Source: Hofstenia miamia (Eukaryota; Xenacoelomorpha; Acoela). Taken from it: 64,000 bases of DNA. This document shows, piece after piece, positions 24,024-36,803 of this stretch (the stretch's first letter is position 1; each line of letters starts with the position of its first letter). The stretch spans positions 1,121,147-1,185,146 of the forward strand of contig SCFE01000046.1 of the NCBI GenBank assembly GCA_004352715.1, in the 5' to 3' direction. A model generated the notes under the pieces. That model was not told the DNA's origin. It made no database searches and worked only from the letters and a program-made list of their open reading frames with translations. Position numbers and translations under genes: made by a program.

Positions 24024-24637
24024 NNNNNNNNNNNNNNNNNNNNNNNNNNNNNNNNNNNNNNNNNNNNNNNNNNNNNNNNNNNNNNNNNNNNNNNNNNNNN
24101 NNNNNNNNNNNNNNNNNNNNNNNNNNNNNNNNNNNNNNNNNNNNNNNNNNNNNNNNNNNNNNNNNNNNNNNNNNNNNNNNNNNNNNNNNNNNNNNNNNNN
24201 NNNNNNNNNNNNNNNNNNNNNNNNNNNNNNNNNNNNNNNNNNNNNNNNNNNNNNNNNNNNNNNNNNNNNNNNNNNNNNNNNNNNNNNNNNNNNNNNNNNN
24301 NNNNNNNNNNNNNNNNNNNNNNNNNNNNNNNNNNNNNNNNNNNNNNNNNNNNNNNNNNNNNNNNNNNNNNNNNNNNNNNNNNNNNNNNNNNNNNNNNNNN
24401 NNNNNNNNNNNNNNNNNNNNNNNNNNNNNNNNNNNNNNNNNNNNNNNNNNNNNNNNNNNNNNNNNNNNNNNNNNNNNNNNNNNNNNNNNNNNNNNNNNNN
24501 NNNNNNNNNNNNNNNNNNNNNNNNNNNNNNNNNNNNNNNNNNNNNNNNNNNNNNNNNNNNNNNNNNNNNNNNNNNNNNNNNNNNNNNNNNNNNNNNNNNN
24601 NNNNNNNNNNNNNNNNNNNNNNNNNNNNNNNNNNNNN
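24024..24637. other. Assembly gap, 614 N
   Basis: By comparison with the complete locus, the missing sequence should be flank F1 plus about 1 kb of the mariner element, so the gap length appears underestimated. Confidence 0.99.
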
Positions 24638-24978
24638 CGTGGCTTATCATGAAGGCTGCCTGTTTCATAAAATTTTTCCATTAGTTTGTAGACAGTAGCG
24701 GAGGAAAATGGATCTTCGATCATCTTGTGCTTATGTTTAAATTCACGTAAGGCATTATAGTAGCACTCTTGTCACAGCGAATGTAGCATTCCAGCAACTC
24801 AATTTTAGTAGTGAGATCCTTTCAATTGGTTAAAACAAGTGACACATAGCAGCAACTTAAATACAATATTGTCATGACGAACTTACAAGTCATGTTGCTA
24901 AAAATAGCGTATTGCATCAATGTGACATACCTACACCCGTTTATAATTGTGCCTGACTTTACGGACGCACGGTACTTA
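24638..24978 (-). mobile_element. DD41D mariner-like element, transposase 5' end only (gap-truncated)
   Basis: Right-hand part of the same element, encoding the N terminus (MIEDPFSSATVYKLMEKFYE). It lacks the ATG and has the same 2-base insertion (GGCATTATAGTAGC) as the copy at 8122-9451. Its right flank matches that copy, so the two represent one insertion site. Confidence 0.85.
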
Positions 24979-27711
24979 AAATGTTGTAATGAAATTATCT
25001 AAAACACTGAGTGGAATTTAAACAAAGCAGAAGACTTGATAACCAGGGCCAGCTAGCTGGTATACGGGAAGCGACCTCGTCTAGTTTCCTTGTGATAGAA
25101 CTAAAAAAAGCCATGTGATGTTATCACGAAAATATTAAAATTTGTTTCATTTATTACTTTAATTATTTTAAATGTTTGTTTTAAACAAAACATTTGTAGC
25201 AAACAAAATAATCTCAACCTATTTCTTGCGAAGCGTCAAGGACAAAAAACCTTATTTCTGTATTGGCAGAAAACTTAAACAATGCAACCTCAGGTCCTGT
25301 CGTAAGCAAAATGATCAATGTTAGTTTACGTTTGAAAGCTAAACTTGAACGAATCAGTATTTATGCATTTCACTGAACAGCACCCTTAGGAAAAGGAACA
25401 ATAAAGTCGATTTATTCGCACGCATATTAAATTTTAACTCAAGAGCTATTACTGTAGATTAACAAAGAATAAGGCCTACCCAGACCAAACCAGTAGAGAA
25501 TTAATTGTTAAGTCTGCATGTTATATGCAAGCCCACATAAGTCCAAATGTATTCCAAATTATTATTAATGCTTATGTAAATTCAATAAGTCCACACATTT
25601 CATCCAGTCTTAATTAGCTTTATCCAGGCCAGCCTAAGCCCATAACTGAAACAGCATTCGTGAAAGATACTAGCGCTAAATATGCACTAAAAATTACTTT
25701 GTAACTGACATACGTGAAAATCTTACTTATTTTTCAGGAAATTTCATATTCTTTAAACTTTTTCCAATTCTGTCCATTCCTACGGTTTTGCCGAAATTTA
25801 CCAAAGGCCAAGATCTAGCTACTGCCAAAGGAACCACGGCTAACTGAGACAAAAATATGGCTTAAAATTCATTTCTGAAAGTACAAATTCGTAGTTCCAT
25901 TAAGTATACTTTTACTTTGATTTCTAATAAAAAGTGTTTGACTGAGGATGTCTCTTGTATGATTAAATAATACACATGCAGTTTTTGTCCTCCGTACATT
26001 CCATACTAACGAACTTTTAGTTATAGGCTTGCTTAAAACATTCTGAGCATTATGATGAACAATTTGTTTCCATGATTTACATTTGTATTTTTTAAAGCTT
26101 AGTATATGTTCTTTATTTGTTCGAGTAATGGGTTTGTTTTAATCGCTTCATCGAACATTTCTCGTCAAATTCAGATCATATGTCCAAATTTTACAATTAA
26201 TCAAAATAATTGTATAACAAATTCAGAAAATTAATTTTCAACACAATTATTAATAACCTAACTAGTGATTTCTTCGTTCATTATTTACATTGTATAAGTA
26301 CAAATATCAAGGTTTTTTAGTAATTTTTAGGATAAAAACAATGTATGTATCAGACTTGTTTTGGATGGAACAAAATTTTTAATTATATAGGGATGGATTT
26401 TTATGTCCCACACAATATGTTGTGTTGTGTTGTGTACACAACACGCAACGGTAAGATTAGTATCACTACTGGGCTTTAACCTGCAAATTAGAGAGTCTAA
26501 ATTGATAGGCATTGGAGTTTCTCCAGTATTAAAGCCTGAATCTCGATTCCATATTTACATGTAATTACAAACAAAAAGTACCAATACTAATATATTAGTT
26601 TGCTAGGCGAACATTTAGAGCACTTCTACAGGGCTGGTCATTCTTTCTAACCATTGAAAGGACCAGCTTAAATCGAAATCAGTTTAACTTCAGTTTGATG
26701 AAAACAAAATTTATACATTAAGCTTAAAAAATACAAGTCTCTCTACTCCCAACCACAGTGGTATATCAAAGTTTCAACTGTTACGTTTTTTAATTCCTGT
26801 CTTTTGTGCTAAGTACTAACTATTTGAATGTAGCATTTTCTATTTTCAATTCATTTTGATCAAACAAGAGAAAATACAAGGCGATTTGAGACAGTTTTCT
26901 GCAATCCTATTGTATTTGTATCAATTACCAGGGTTTTCGAGTACTCGGAATGTAAAAAACTCGAATAAGCTCGCAAAACTCGGAAGAGAATCATCAAAAC
27001 TCCAATGAGAACTCAATCGAAAATCTAATTGAAAACACCATAGAAATTGAACTATTTTAAATTTCAGCTTCTTTGTCAAACACACGGTATTTTAGTATAT
27101 TTTAGCTTGGAAGCATTGTAAAATAAATTTTAATTTATTCAAAAACCCGCAATTAGAAAAAACTCGATCGAACTTGGAAATTTTCTTAAAAAATATTTGA
27201 ACTCGAAACGTAAATACTCGAACTCGGACCGAGTAACTCCAACTCAACTCGAAAACCCTGCCAATTACTAGAAATGAACAAATACTCTTCGTACATACAC
27301 TTGCAGTGCACGTGTTGACCAAATCACCTGATTACTTTGTCAAACTTAAAATTTAAGTTCTGAGTTCCTAATCTTGATTTATTCAATTTAAATTTGATTA
27401 TTTCGACAATGCGGTACTTTAATTCAAATTTATATAATATTTATTATATACTTTTTAATCAAAATCCTTACAAATTTACCAAACATCTAGTTAACAATAT
27501 CAGTCTGTGAATAAAAATAAACGTTTAAATTTTATTCATTTCAATTTAAAATAATAGTCCGCCTATCAAATACGCTACCAAATTTCTTACAACAAAATAT
27601 ATCAAGACACAACAATCAAACAGATGCACTAAAATGAAATAATGAAGAGAATCGAAGTTTTACATCAGAGATCTGGGCTGGTTTGCTCAACTCAGACTGT
27701 TCCTCCTTCCC
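24979..27711. repeat. Duplicated block B, copy 2
   Basis: Counterpart of 9452-14534, without the internal re-duplications. It carries 48-base and 13-base insertions relative to copy 1. Ends at an N gap. Confidence 0.85.
26929..27260. mobile_element. hAT-type MITE, complete, 8-bp target duplication
   Basis: A 332-base element. It starts CAGGGTTTTCGAGT and ends with the inverse ACTCGAAAACCCTG. The flanks TCAATTAC and CCAATTAC match at 7 of 8 positions, an 8-bp target duplication. CAGGG termini with an 8-bp duplication are typical of the hAT superfamily. The ends are crowded with ACTCG/CGAGT motifs in both orientations, including ACTCGGACCGAGT, as expected for subterminal transposase-binding sites. 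Open frames here are incidental. Confidence 0.75.
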
Positions 27712-28617
27712 NNNNNNNNNNNNNNNNNNNNNNNNNNNNNNNNNNNNNNNNNNNNNNNNNNNNNNNNNNNNNNNNNNNNNNNNNNNNNNNNNNNNNNNNN
27801 NNNNNNNNNNNNNNNNNNNNNNNNNNNNNNNNNNNNNNNNNNNNNNNNNNNNNNNNNNNNNNNNNNNNNNNNNNNNNNNNNNNNNNNNNNNNNNNNNNNN
27901 NNNNNNNNNNNNNNNNNNNNNNNNNNNNNNNNNNNNNNNNNNNNNNNNNNNNNNNNNNNNNNNNNNNNNNNNNNNNNNNNNNNNNNNNNNNNNNNNNNNN
28001 NNNNNNNNNNNNNNNNNNNNNNNNNNNNNNNNNNNNNNNNNNNNNNNNNNNNNNNNNNNNNNNNNNNNNNNNNNNNNNNNNNNNNNNNNNNNNNNNNNNN
28101 NNNNNNNNNNNNNNNNNNNNNNNNNNNNNNNNNNNNNNNNNNNNNNNNNNNNNNNNNNNNNNNNNNNNNNNNNNNNNNNNNNNNNNNNNNNNNNNNNNNN
28201 NNNNNNNNNNNNNNNNNNNNNNNNNNNNNNNNNNNNNNNNNNNNNNNNNNNNNNNNNNNNNNNNNNNNNNNNNNNNNNNNNNNNNNNNNNNNNNNNNNNN
28301 NNNNNNNNNNNNNNNNNNNNNNNNNNNNNNNNNNNNNNNNNNNNNNNNNNNNNNNNNNNNNNNNNNNNNNNNNNNNNNNNNNNNNNNNNNNNNNNNNNNN
28401 NNNNNNNNNNNNNNNNNNNNNNNNNNNNNNNNNNNNNNNNNNNNNNNNNNNNNNNNNNNNNNNNNNNNNNNNNNNNNNNNNNNNNNNNNNNNNNNNNNNN
28501 NNNNNNNNNNNNNNNNNNNNNNNNNNNNNNNNNNNNNNNNNNNNNNNNNNNNNNNNNNNNNNNNNNNNNNNNNNNNNNNNNNNNNNNNNNNNNNNNNNNN
28601 NNNNNNNNNNNNNNNNN
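27712..28617. other. Assembly gap, 906 N
   Basis: Run of N ending at a (TA)n tract. Confidence 0.99.
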
Positions 28618-28839
28618 ATATATATATATATATATCATGTGAAAGAGTTTGGAAATATTTTCTTACGTTTTTGAATTCTAAGCCTTCATGTTCTATAATT
28701 CAATGGATTATAGCTGTATGTTTGATTGATATTAAAAATACCCTTATTTTATTGAATAAACATGAAAATTTGAAAAGCTTTTCATAGCACGGATAAGTCA
28801 ATATTTTGAATGCATAGCCTACATGGTTAGGCTAGCTGA

Positions 28840-29060
28840 AATTGGGGCGAGGTATTGAACGAACGAAAGTACGCCAGTATTAATGACTGCCATCATTTTC
28901 CCGTATGAGTCGTAGCCCCAGTTACTAACACAATACTTCACCTGAATCCAATAATTTTGAACTGGGTTTATGTCTGGGAACTCTCCAACCAAGTTTCTCG
29001 AATTTAGCTTGAATTCCCATTTATTGTAAGATTAATGTGTTCCTGAGTGCCCCATGCCCT
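28840..29060 (-). pseudogene. Tc1-like transposase remnant (third catalytic region)
   Basis: Minus-strand translation gives GEFPDINPVQNYWIQVKY, matching the SPDLNPIENxW region that holds the last catalytic residue of Tc1 transposases. Before it, in another frame, lies GIQAKFEKLGW. The rest of the gene is missing. A shortened second copy is present around 29470-29660. Confidence 0.55.
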
Positions 29061-31219
29061 ATTTATAGTAGGCCATGGATATATATATATATCATGTGAA
29101 AGAGTTTGGAAATATTTTCTTACGTTTTAGAATTCTAGGATATCATGTTCTATAATTCAAACGATTATAGCTGTATATTTGATTGATATTAACAATACCC
29201 TTATTTTGTTGAATAAACATGAAAATTTAAAAAGCTTTTCATAGCACGGANATTCGCTTTGAATAATGTTGAAGTAGTCATGAGTTTTGATCGTAGCAAA
29301 AATACAAAAATTTTCGAAAGTTATGAATTTTAGAAAATATTTCCAATCTTTTTCACAAGAATGTATATATGGAAGTCATCTAACACTGTATAACAATGAA
29401 TATGAGTTTTATTTCATATCACATATAGATGATTTATTGAATATTTTATAAATAAATGTCTTAAAAAGCTTTTCATAGCACGGATAAGTCAATATTTTGA
29501 ATGCATAGCCTACATGGTTAGACTAGCTGAAATTCGGTCGAGGTATTGAAGGAATGAAAGTACGCCAGTATTAATGACTGCCATCAGTCGTAGCTCCAGT
29601 CACTAACACAATACTTCCAACCAAGTTTCTCGAAGACCCAATTTAGCTTGAATTCCCATTTATTGTAGGATTAATGTGTTCCTGAGTGCCCCATGCCCTA
29701 TTTATAGTAGGCCATGGTGCCATGAAATCACAAATTCGCTTTGAATAATGTTGAAGTAGTCATGAGTTTTGATCGTAGCAAAAATACAAAAATTTTCGAA
29801 AGTTATGAATTTTAGAAAATATTTCCAAAGTTTTTCACAAGAATGTATATATGGAAGTCATCTAACACTGTATAACAATGAATATGAGTTTTATTTCATA
29901 TCACATATAGATGATTTATTGAATATTTTATAAATAAATGTCCGCATTTAATAGTATTATGCCATTATCATTATGAATGACAAAAGAGAATTCATCTTGG
30001 CAACAAATATCGTGAATAGTTTTCGACGAAAAACTATTGATGTTTGACACTTGCAATTAGTAAATGCTCTACATTGAATTTGAAAACTATATATAGCTAT
30101 TTCTTCCATGAAATAGATAATAATTATGGAACCAAGAGGAAATTTTTAGCCAATCCCTTAAAAAATGTTNATTCGCTTTGAATAATGTTGAAGTAGTCAT
30201 GAGTTTTGATCGTAGCAAAAATACAAAAATTTTCGAAAGTTATGAATTTTAGAAAATATTTCCAAAGTTTTTCACAAGAATGTATATATGGAAGTCATCT
30301 AACACTGTATAACAATGAATATGTGTTTTATTTCATATCACATATAGATGATTTATTGAATATTTTATTGTATTTTATAAATTAGTGCCCGCATTTAATA
30401 GTATTATGCCATTATCATTATGAATGACAAAAGAGAATTCATCTTGGCAACAAATATCGTGAATAGTTTTCGACGAAAAACTATTGATGTTTGACACTTG
30501 CAATTAGTAAATGCTCTACATTGAATTTGAAAACTATATATAGCTATTTCTTCCATGAAATAGATAATAATTATGGAACCAAGAAGAAATTTTTAGCCAA
30601 TCCCTTAAAAAATGTTACATTGAGGAAATATTGAAATGATTAGTAGAAACTGAATCATCGGAGAAAAAAATTATTATGACTTTCACAAACCCAGAAATTT
30701 ATAGCAATGAGTCTAGAAGGTTTATTATTCCGAACCTTTAGTTTTTACTCTAAGATAATTCCAGCACTGCTGGAAATAAAAATTGGTAGAAAGCTATTGT
30801 TTATTAATAGTAATAACAATGAAATATTCCAAATAAATTAGCAAAACAATTAAGCTTATTTCTAAAAAATTTGCAAAGAAATAATTTGATTATGAATATG
30901 AAATCAAAATTTTTAAAAATCCCTGAATCATTTGGGATCATGGAGTTGCTACGAAACGACCTTTTATGAAATTAAGTTTATTTTTGTGTAGGATCAGTAC
31001 CTAAAACTAGATAAATTTAAGAGTGTGCTAAACATATGCCAAACTACATTATCTTGAACTTTTTTTGGTATCGAAATCTTCACAAAAAATTTTGAAACTA
31101 GATCATGCATTGGCAGATTTGCATATCAATTCAAAATTTTTTTAAAAATAAAATAAATAAGTAAACGCAATAAATTTGTTGCTTGTAATCTATTTCATTT
31201 ACAGCATATAGATTTTTAC

Positions 31220-31531
31220 CTCGAACATTTCCATTAAGGTGTGAATGTGATAATAAACGAGGTGTAGTGCCATTTTCACACCTCCATTTGGCAGTAAGAA
31301 ATTTGGGAAGGTCTGGTTTGTGACGAATATGACTAAGTCCACCAGGTGCAACCTTGCGAATAGGAGGCTCAACATAAGAAATACTGTCTTCACTTAAGCT
31401 CTCCAAACCAGCGTCAGAATCACTGCATCTCCAAGTGGAATCACTAGTAGAAGAGAGCTGTTGTCTTTTCTGAGCTGATCGTAGTTTTGAAACAATCGCC
31501 GCAGTTGATGCTTGACAGTGTCTTCCTATTC
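31220..31531 (-). CDS. Shaw: Shaw-type K+ channel C-terminal cytoplasmic exon
   Basis: 312 bases. The acceptor CTTAACTTAG follows an AT-rich stretch and the donor is GTTCGAG|GTAAAAATC. It enters in phase 1, matching the phase 1 donor of the exon at 36104-36400, and leaves in phase 1, so at least one more exon is expected downstream. If not spliced, the frame would read on for about 24 codons to a stop, an alternative C terminus. The product is polar and Ser/Arg-rich, with GIGRHCQASTAAIVSKLRSA near the start and SLSEDSISYVEPPIRKVAPG in the middle. No known domain is visible. I chose this copy for the gene model because it is intact and the nearest to the upstream exons. Near-identical or broken versions lie at 17412-17723 and 32685-32998. 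Confidence 0.65.
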
Positions 31532-32684
31532 CTAAGTTAAGAATTCAAAAAACTTTACACTACAGTAATATATACATGTCAATGAATAAATTTTTTAGAA
31601 AGCAATTTTAAAAAAAATTATCTAATCCTAGAATACTTTTCNTATGCCATTATCATTATGAATGACAAAAGAGAATTCATCTTGGCAACAAATATCGTGA
31701 ATAGTTTTCGACGAAAAACTATTGATGTTTGACACTTTCAATTAGTAAATGCTCTACATTGAATTTGAAAACTATATATAGCTATTTCTTCCATGAAATA
31801 GATAATAATTATGGAACCAAGCAGAAATTTTTAGCCAATCCCTTAAAAAATGTTNCCTAGAATACTTTTCACATTGTAATAATTTTATAACAAAAATTTG
31901 CACAGTAAAAAAATTAAGCAAACGGCACAATACTAAATTGCAATGACCTCAATAAAAATTGAAAATCAACTTGGTCAACAGTTTTGCAACCACAATACTA
32001 TCTACTGTGTCTGGATTTCATTACAAATGTAATTTCAATACTCAAGCAAAAAATAGGTGTGACTTCATCAGAAGAGTGGAATGGGACCCTCCTCCACTCT
32101 TGCTTCATCATACTGAGCATCGATGGACTGCAGTTAACTCAAATTCTCATCTTTCATTATTATTAGAGGATTAATTTGTAAACCTATGTGACATGACAAT
32201 GATAAAAGCACCTGATCAATGCCAATAACGTTTCAACAAGATTTCAAATTCAAAACAAACTTTTTTAAGGATTATATTTTAACTTTATTATAAATGATAT
32301 TTTAGAAAATCGCACTTTATTTTGCGACAATTTGAATAGCCTTTAACTCTATTGTTTGGAGATGATACAACATGTACTGATCTCCAATATATTAATCTGA
32401 ACAATATTTTGTTCATTATTTCTAAAGGGCTTTTATATAGGGATAAACAATTACGATTATTCCCTATTCGAATGTAATGCAATAAGTCATTAGGATTGGG
32501 ACATCAAACAAATAAACAGGTGGATAATGGGAAGAAAATTCTGCAGGAATATAATTTCCTGAAAAGTAATATTTGAAAGTGTACATATCAAGGCAGATGG
32601 ATATATTGAGGAATAAAATAAATAAGTAAACGCAATAAATTTGTTGCTTGTAATCTATTTCATTTACAGCATATAGATTTTTAC

Positions 32685-32998
32685 CTCGAACATTTCCATT
32701 AAGGTGTGAATGTGATAATAAACGAGGTGTAGTGCCATTTTCACACCTCCATTTGGCAGTAAGAAATTTGTGAAAATGTCTTGTGTGAGGAAAATGACAA
32801 AAAGTACCACGTGTACCACCTTGCGAATAGGAGGCTCAACATAAGAAATACTGTCTTCACTTAAGCTCTCCAAACCAGCGTCAGAATCACTGCATCTCCA
32901 AGTTGAATCACTAGTAGAAGAGAGCTGTTGTCTTTTCTGAGCTGATCGTAGTTTTGAAACAATCGCCGCAGTTGATGCTTGACAGTGTCTTTCCTATC
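32685..32998 (-). pseudogene. Broken copy of the Shaw C-terminal exon
   Basis: Same exon as 31220-31531 but 314 bases long. Just after the acceptor, rearranged bases give an in-frame TAG. A 56-base stretch around 32769-32825 replaces the usual 54 bases with poorly matching sequence and shifts the frame by two. The rest is identical. It lies closer to the upstream exons than the intact copy, so if real it would have to be skipped. Clustered errors or a faulty consensus at a haplotype join are equally possible. Confidence 0.6.
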
Positions 32999-33480
32999 CT
33001 TAAGTTAAAAATCCAAAAAACTTTACATTAAGTTAAATATACATGTCAATGAATAAATTTTTTAGAAAGCAATTTTAAAAAAAATTATCTAATCCTAGAA
33101 TACTTTTCACATTGTAATAATTTTATAACAAAAATTTGCACAGTAAAAAAATTAAGCAAACGGCACAATACTAAATTGCAATGACCTCCATAAAAATTGA
33201 AAATCAACTTGGTCAACAGTTTTGCAACTACAATACTATCTACTGTGTCTGGATTTCATTACAAATGTAATTTCAATACTCAAGCAAAAAATAGGTGTGA
33301 CTTCATCAGAAGAGTGGAATGGGACCCTCCTCCACTCTTGCTTCATCATACTGAGCATCGATGGACTGCAGTTAACTCAAATTCTCATCTTTCATTATTA
33401 TTAGAGGGTTAATTTGTAAAACTATCTGACATGAAAATGACAAAAGCACGTGATCAATGCCAATAACGTTTCAACAAGAT

Positions 33481-36103
33481 TTCAAATTCAAATGCAAACT
33501 TTTTCAATAAATGATATTTTAGAAAATCGCACTTGATTTTGCCACAATTTAAATAGCCTTTAACTCTATTGCTTGGAGATGATACAACATGAACTGCTAA
33601 ACCTATCTCCAATATATTAATGTGAACAATATTTTGTTCATTCTTTCTAAAGGGCTTTTATATAGGGCTAAACAATTACGCTAATTCCCTATTCGAATGT
33701 AATGCAATAAGTCATTAGGATTGGGATATCAAACAAATAAACAGGTGGATAATGGGAAGAAAATTCTGCAGGAATGTAATTTCCTGAAAAGTAATATTTG
33801 AAAGTGTACATATCAAGGCAGATGGATATATTGAGGAATAGTTCACTAAATGAAAATGAAGTCTAATCATTCCAAAGCATTATCAAATATTGGTTATGCT
33901 GAACTTTAGGAATGTGCAAATTTGCGATTCAAAGTTATGTAATACGGCCAGGCAAAGTTTTTTATGTGTGCATAACCTCTCGGAATATCTCACAATTCTT
34001 CACACTATTTGAGCAACATAGGAGTTACATGAATCTAAATTATTTACAATTGGTCGAATTCGATATTGATATCAGTTACCAGAACGGATTAGGTAAATTT
34101 TTAATATGAATTCATAAATAGAGACATTCATCGTAATATTAATATTATTGAAAAATTTATTGAAGCAAAGATTGTATTGATGCATATCTTCTGTAATCAA
34201 ATAATGAATTAAAAACATTGCTATACATATCTACATTAAGTAGATGTTGAAATATAGGAATATGTTACAATTTATAAATGATAAAATATGTGCTTTATTG
34301 AAATGATTTACAGTTTTTTTCCAAAACTAATAAATTTTTTGCATTAAATATAGTCGAAAAAATCTTTGTACAAAGTAGTTATACTAACTGTGGAAAGACT
34401 GCCATGCAATATAAGTGCAATTACATTTCTAATTAAATTTTTTTTCGAGGTCGGGTAACTACTAATTGCTAATATTTCATTTAATAATTCATTAATTTAT
34501 AAAAAGAATTCATCTATAGCAAGTAAAAATAATGTGTAGATTTTCGAAGTCTGCTTTTTCATTACATACACTTTCATATATGAACACATGTATGAAAGTT
34601 CAATGGTTTTTCATTACAAATGCACCAATGGTTTGTGAGTTAGTCGAGTAGGCAACAGCAGATATCGTGAAGTAAGAATTTGAGAACATTTTATGTTGGC
34701 CATTTTAGATTAGGTTTTCAGTCCATTAGCAACACACATTTCCAATTTTATTCTGAATGCCTATTGGTCTTCTGGAAAGAAAGTCTTATGTTACAAGAAT
34801 AGTTTGACAATTAGAAAATAGCATTTACGTGTAATGAAGTTTTGTTTATAATTGGTAATATAATGGCCTAATACTAGGAGAGTTATATAAAAAGGCGACC
34901 TAAATTTAGGCAATTTTATGCATTTTCAATGTAATTGCTTTTAACTGATTGGCAAGGCTATATACATTTTTAAGAATTTTCAAGCATGACCAATTTCCCC
35001 AATTTTATTGAGTGATTGTATTTTAAGCTAAAACAAAGCATATACTTTTATGAAAATAACTGCAATTTTAATGAAATGCTATAATTTCTCTGAGCGTACT
35101 GACTTCAGACGAAACTACTACATAAAACTCTACCTAATAATCAAATATTCGAAAAAATCGTATGTCCTTAACAAATTATTCTCATTCTCATACTGGGGGC
35201 CATTCAAAGATATTTACCCAACAATAAAGTAAATGTTTTTATTTTTTCTGTTTTCAAAATCGATTATTGAAAAATTATAAACGCAATAAATAACTCTAAT
35301 TTTATATCCATTAAGCAATAAAAGACCAAAAATGAAAATTTTTAATCAGATCTCCTTTAAAATAATTAGAATGTCCTCAAATCAATCGGATGGGGTTCTT
35401 GTAAGCAAATCTAAAGACCAACAAAATCTACTTCAAGGTCTGTTCCGAACAGTATGATGAAATATTTTCTCTACAATATATTATTTAGAATATTATTCGA
35501 ATCAATGGTTAACTTATTGTTTCAATTTCCAAGGCTATATTTTAATAAAATAAATGACATAGTGTGTAATTCTAACAGAGGCAAAAAAAATATTTCACAA
35601 TTCAAAATTTGTGTCAGATTTAATTTTATTGTAATCTGCTAAAAATATATAATTATTTTGACTTTAGAACAGCTATAAATATTCTTTTTATATTTTTAGT
35701 ACAGGGAATTCAATATTACAACAATAACAAGTGCTTTTCCCCGATGAAATGCTTTGTACCATATCGTAAATTTGAAAAAATAGCTAATCATAATGTTCAT
35801 TGATAAAGTTAAAATAATGTCTGTAGTTGGAAGGCAACTGTTAGACAAAAATATCTTATGAAAAGTTATATAATAGTTTTATGTAAACTGTAATTCCCCT
35901 AACAATTTCCACGTTATGTTATATCCAATATTCTGTTGACTTAATACTAGTCAATAAACAAAGGATAAATAGCTTTCTATGCATTTGAAATCAGATTAGA
36001 AGGAGGCTTGACACAGACAAATTTTATTAAAAATTTCTAAAAAAAATAGTATAAATGTTATCGAATTATGCCTCTTCATGGGCACTTCTAAAGAAAAAGT
36101 TAC
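33481..36103. other. Intron of the channel gene, AT-rich
   Basis: Nothing recognisable apart from 33481-33840, which duplicates about 32241-32610 with scattered indels. The small open frames show no motifs. Confidence 0.4.
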
Positions 36104-36400
36104 CTGCAAAGTGATTCTGAGGTTCTAATATGTTCGTCAAACTATGATAACGTTTTCTATTAGGATATCGATTATCTGGTGGTGGCACTGCTGCCAGAGA
36201 TCTAGATGTTCTTAATCCTGGTGAAGACCGTGAAGGTGGGACGTCTTTAAATGCAATGCGAGCAGGACGTTGTGCAGCACCCGCACTTCCAGCACTTGCA
36301 GAATGATCTTCCGCGGGAGAATCAATGGCAACTGGATCTCGCCGAGGCTCAATTTTCATAATAGTAACGGGAGGTGGAGGTCGCTCAATACCTGGCTTAG
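36104..36400 (-). CDS. Shaw: Shaw-type K+ channel, proximal C-terminal tail exon
   Basis: 297 bases. The acceptor is AAATTTAG and the donor GCAG|GTAACTTTT, with phase 1 at both ends. It continues the S6 exon only 187 bases upstream. It encodes a cytoplasmic linker that is rich in Pro, Arg and Ser: KPGIERPPPPVTIMKIEPRR, then a low-complexity acidic/Ala stretch, DVPPSRSSPGLRTSRSLAAV and RKRYHSLTNILEPQ. G+C is much higher than in the surroundings, as expected for coding sequence. No domain is recognised. Basic Ser/Thr-rich stretches such as KRYHSL could be kinase targets. That is inference. Confidence 0.8.
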
Positions 36401-36587
36401 CTAAATTTAATAAATCTGATGCTTTCGTAATTATGCATTGAATATTAAAAGTCCAAGTTCATGTTTCTTAATATTTATGCTACACTCATATTATTTGTAT
36501 AAAGACTAATTCATCCTATATTATGCAAACAAAATATAGATCATTGTCAAATAGCAATCTCAACCAAGCCCCATATTTGTCGCATAC

Positions 36588-36803
36588 CTCGTTTAATTTT
36601 AGACATTTCTTGCTGATTGTGTCTTCGTGGATTTTGACCCTGTTTATCAGAGGATACTGGGAGAACTCTTCTCCTCTTTGTTGGAAGTTTTTTCCTGGCT
36701 TCCATGTGCTGATAGAAAATTGTGAAATTTGAAACTATTACAGGAATGGGAAGAGATGTTGTTAACACACCTGCAAGCGCGCACAGCATACCTACCAACA
36801 TAC
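36588..36803 (-). CDS. Shaw: Shaw-type K+ channel exon: S6 and post-S6
   Basis: 216 bases. The acceptor is AAAATTTAG and the donor CGAG|GTATGCGAC, in phase 1 on both sides. It encodes S6, the inner helix that lines the pore and forms the gate: [20 protein letters not shown], followed by [19 protein letters not shown]. The Pro-x-Pro hinge of Kv channels is present as PIP (usually PVP). The following [10 protein letters not shown] is nearly the same as the post-S6 segment of Drosophila Shaw as I remember it, and is the strongest reason to call this Shaw and not Shab, Shal or Shaker. The last part, [10 protein letters not shown], starts the tail. Confidence 0.92.

Larger units (their letters stand above)
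28618..33480. repeat. Duplicated block C, copies 2-4 in partial overlapping pieces
   Basis: Pieces separated by single Ns at 29251, 30170, 31642 and 31855 each repeat parts of 16276-18200. The phrase beginning CTTGAATTCCCATTTATTGT occurs at 16276, about 29010 and about 29650. The channel exon occurs twice here. Confidence 0.8.

Noticed and set aside
36523-36732. Plus-strand frame over the S6 exon
   Set aside because: Antisense shadow of the channel exon.
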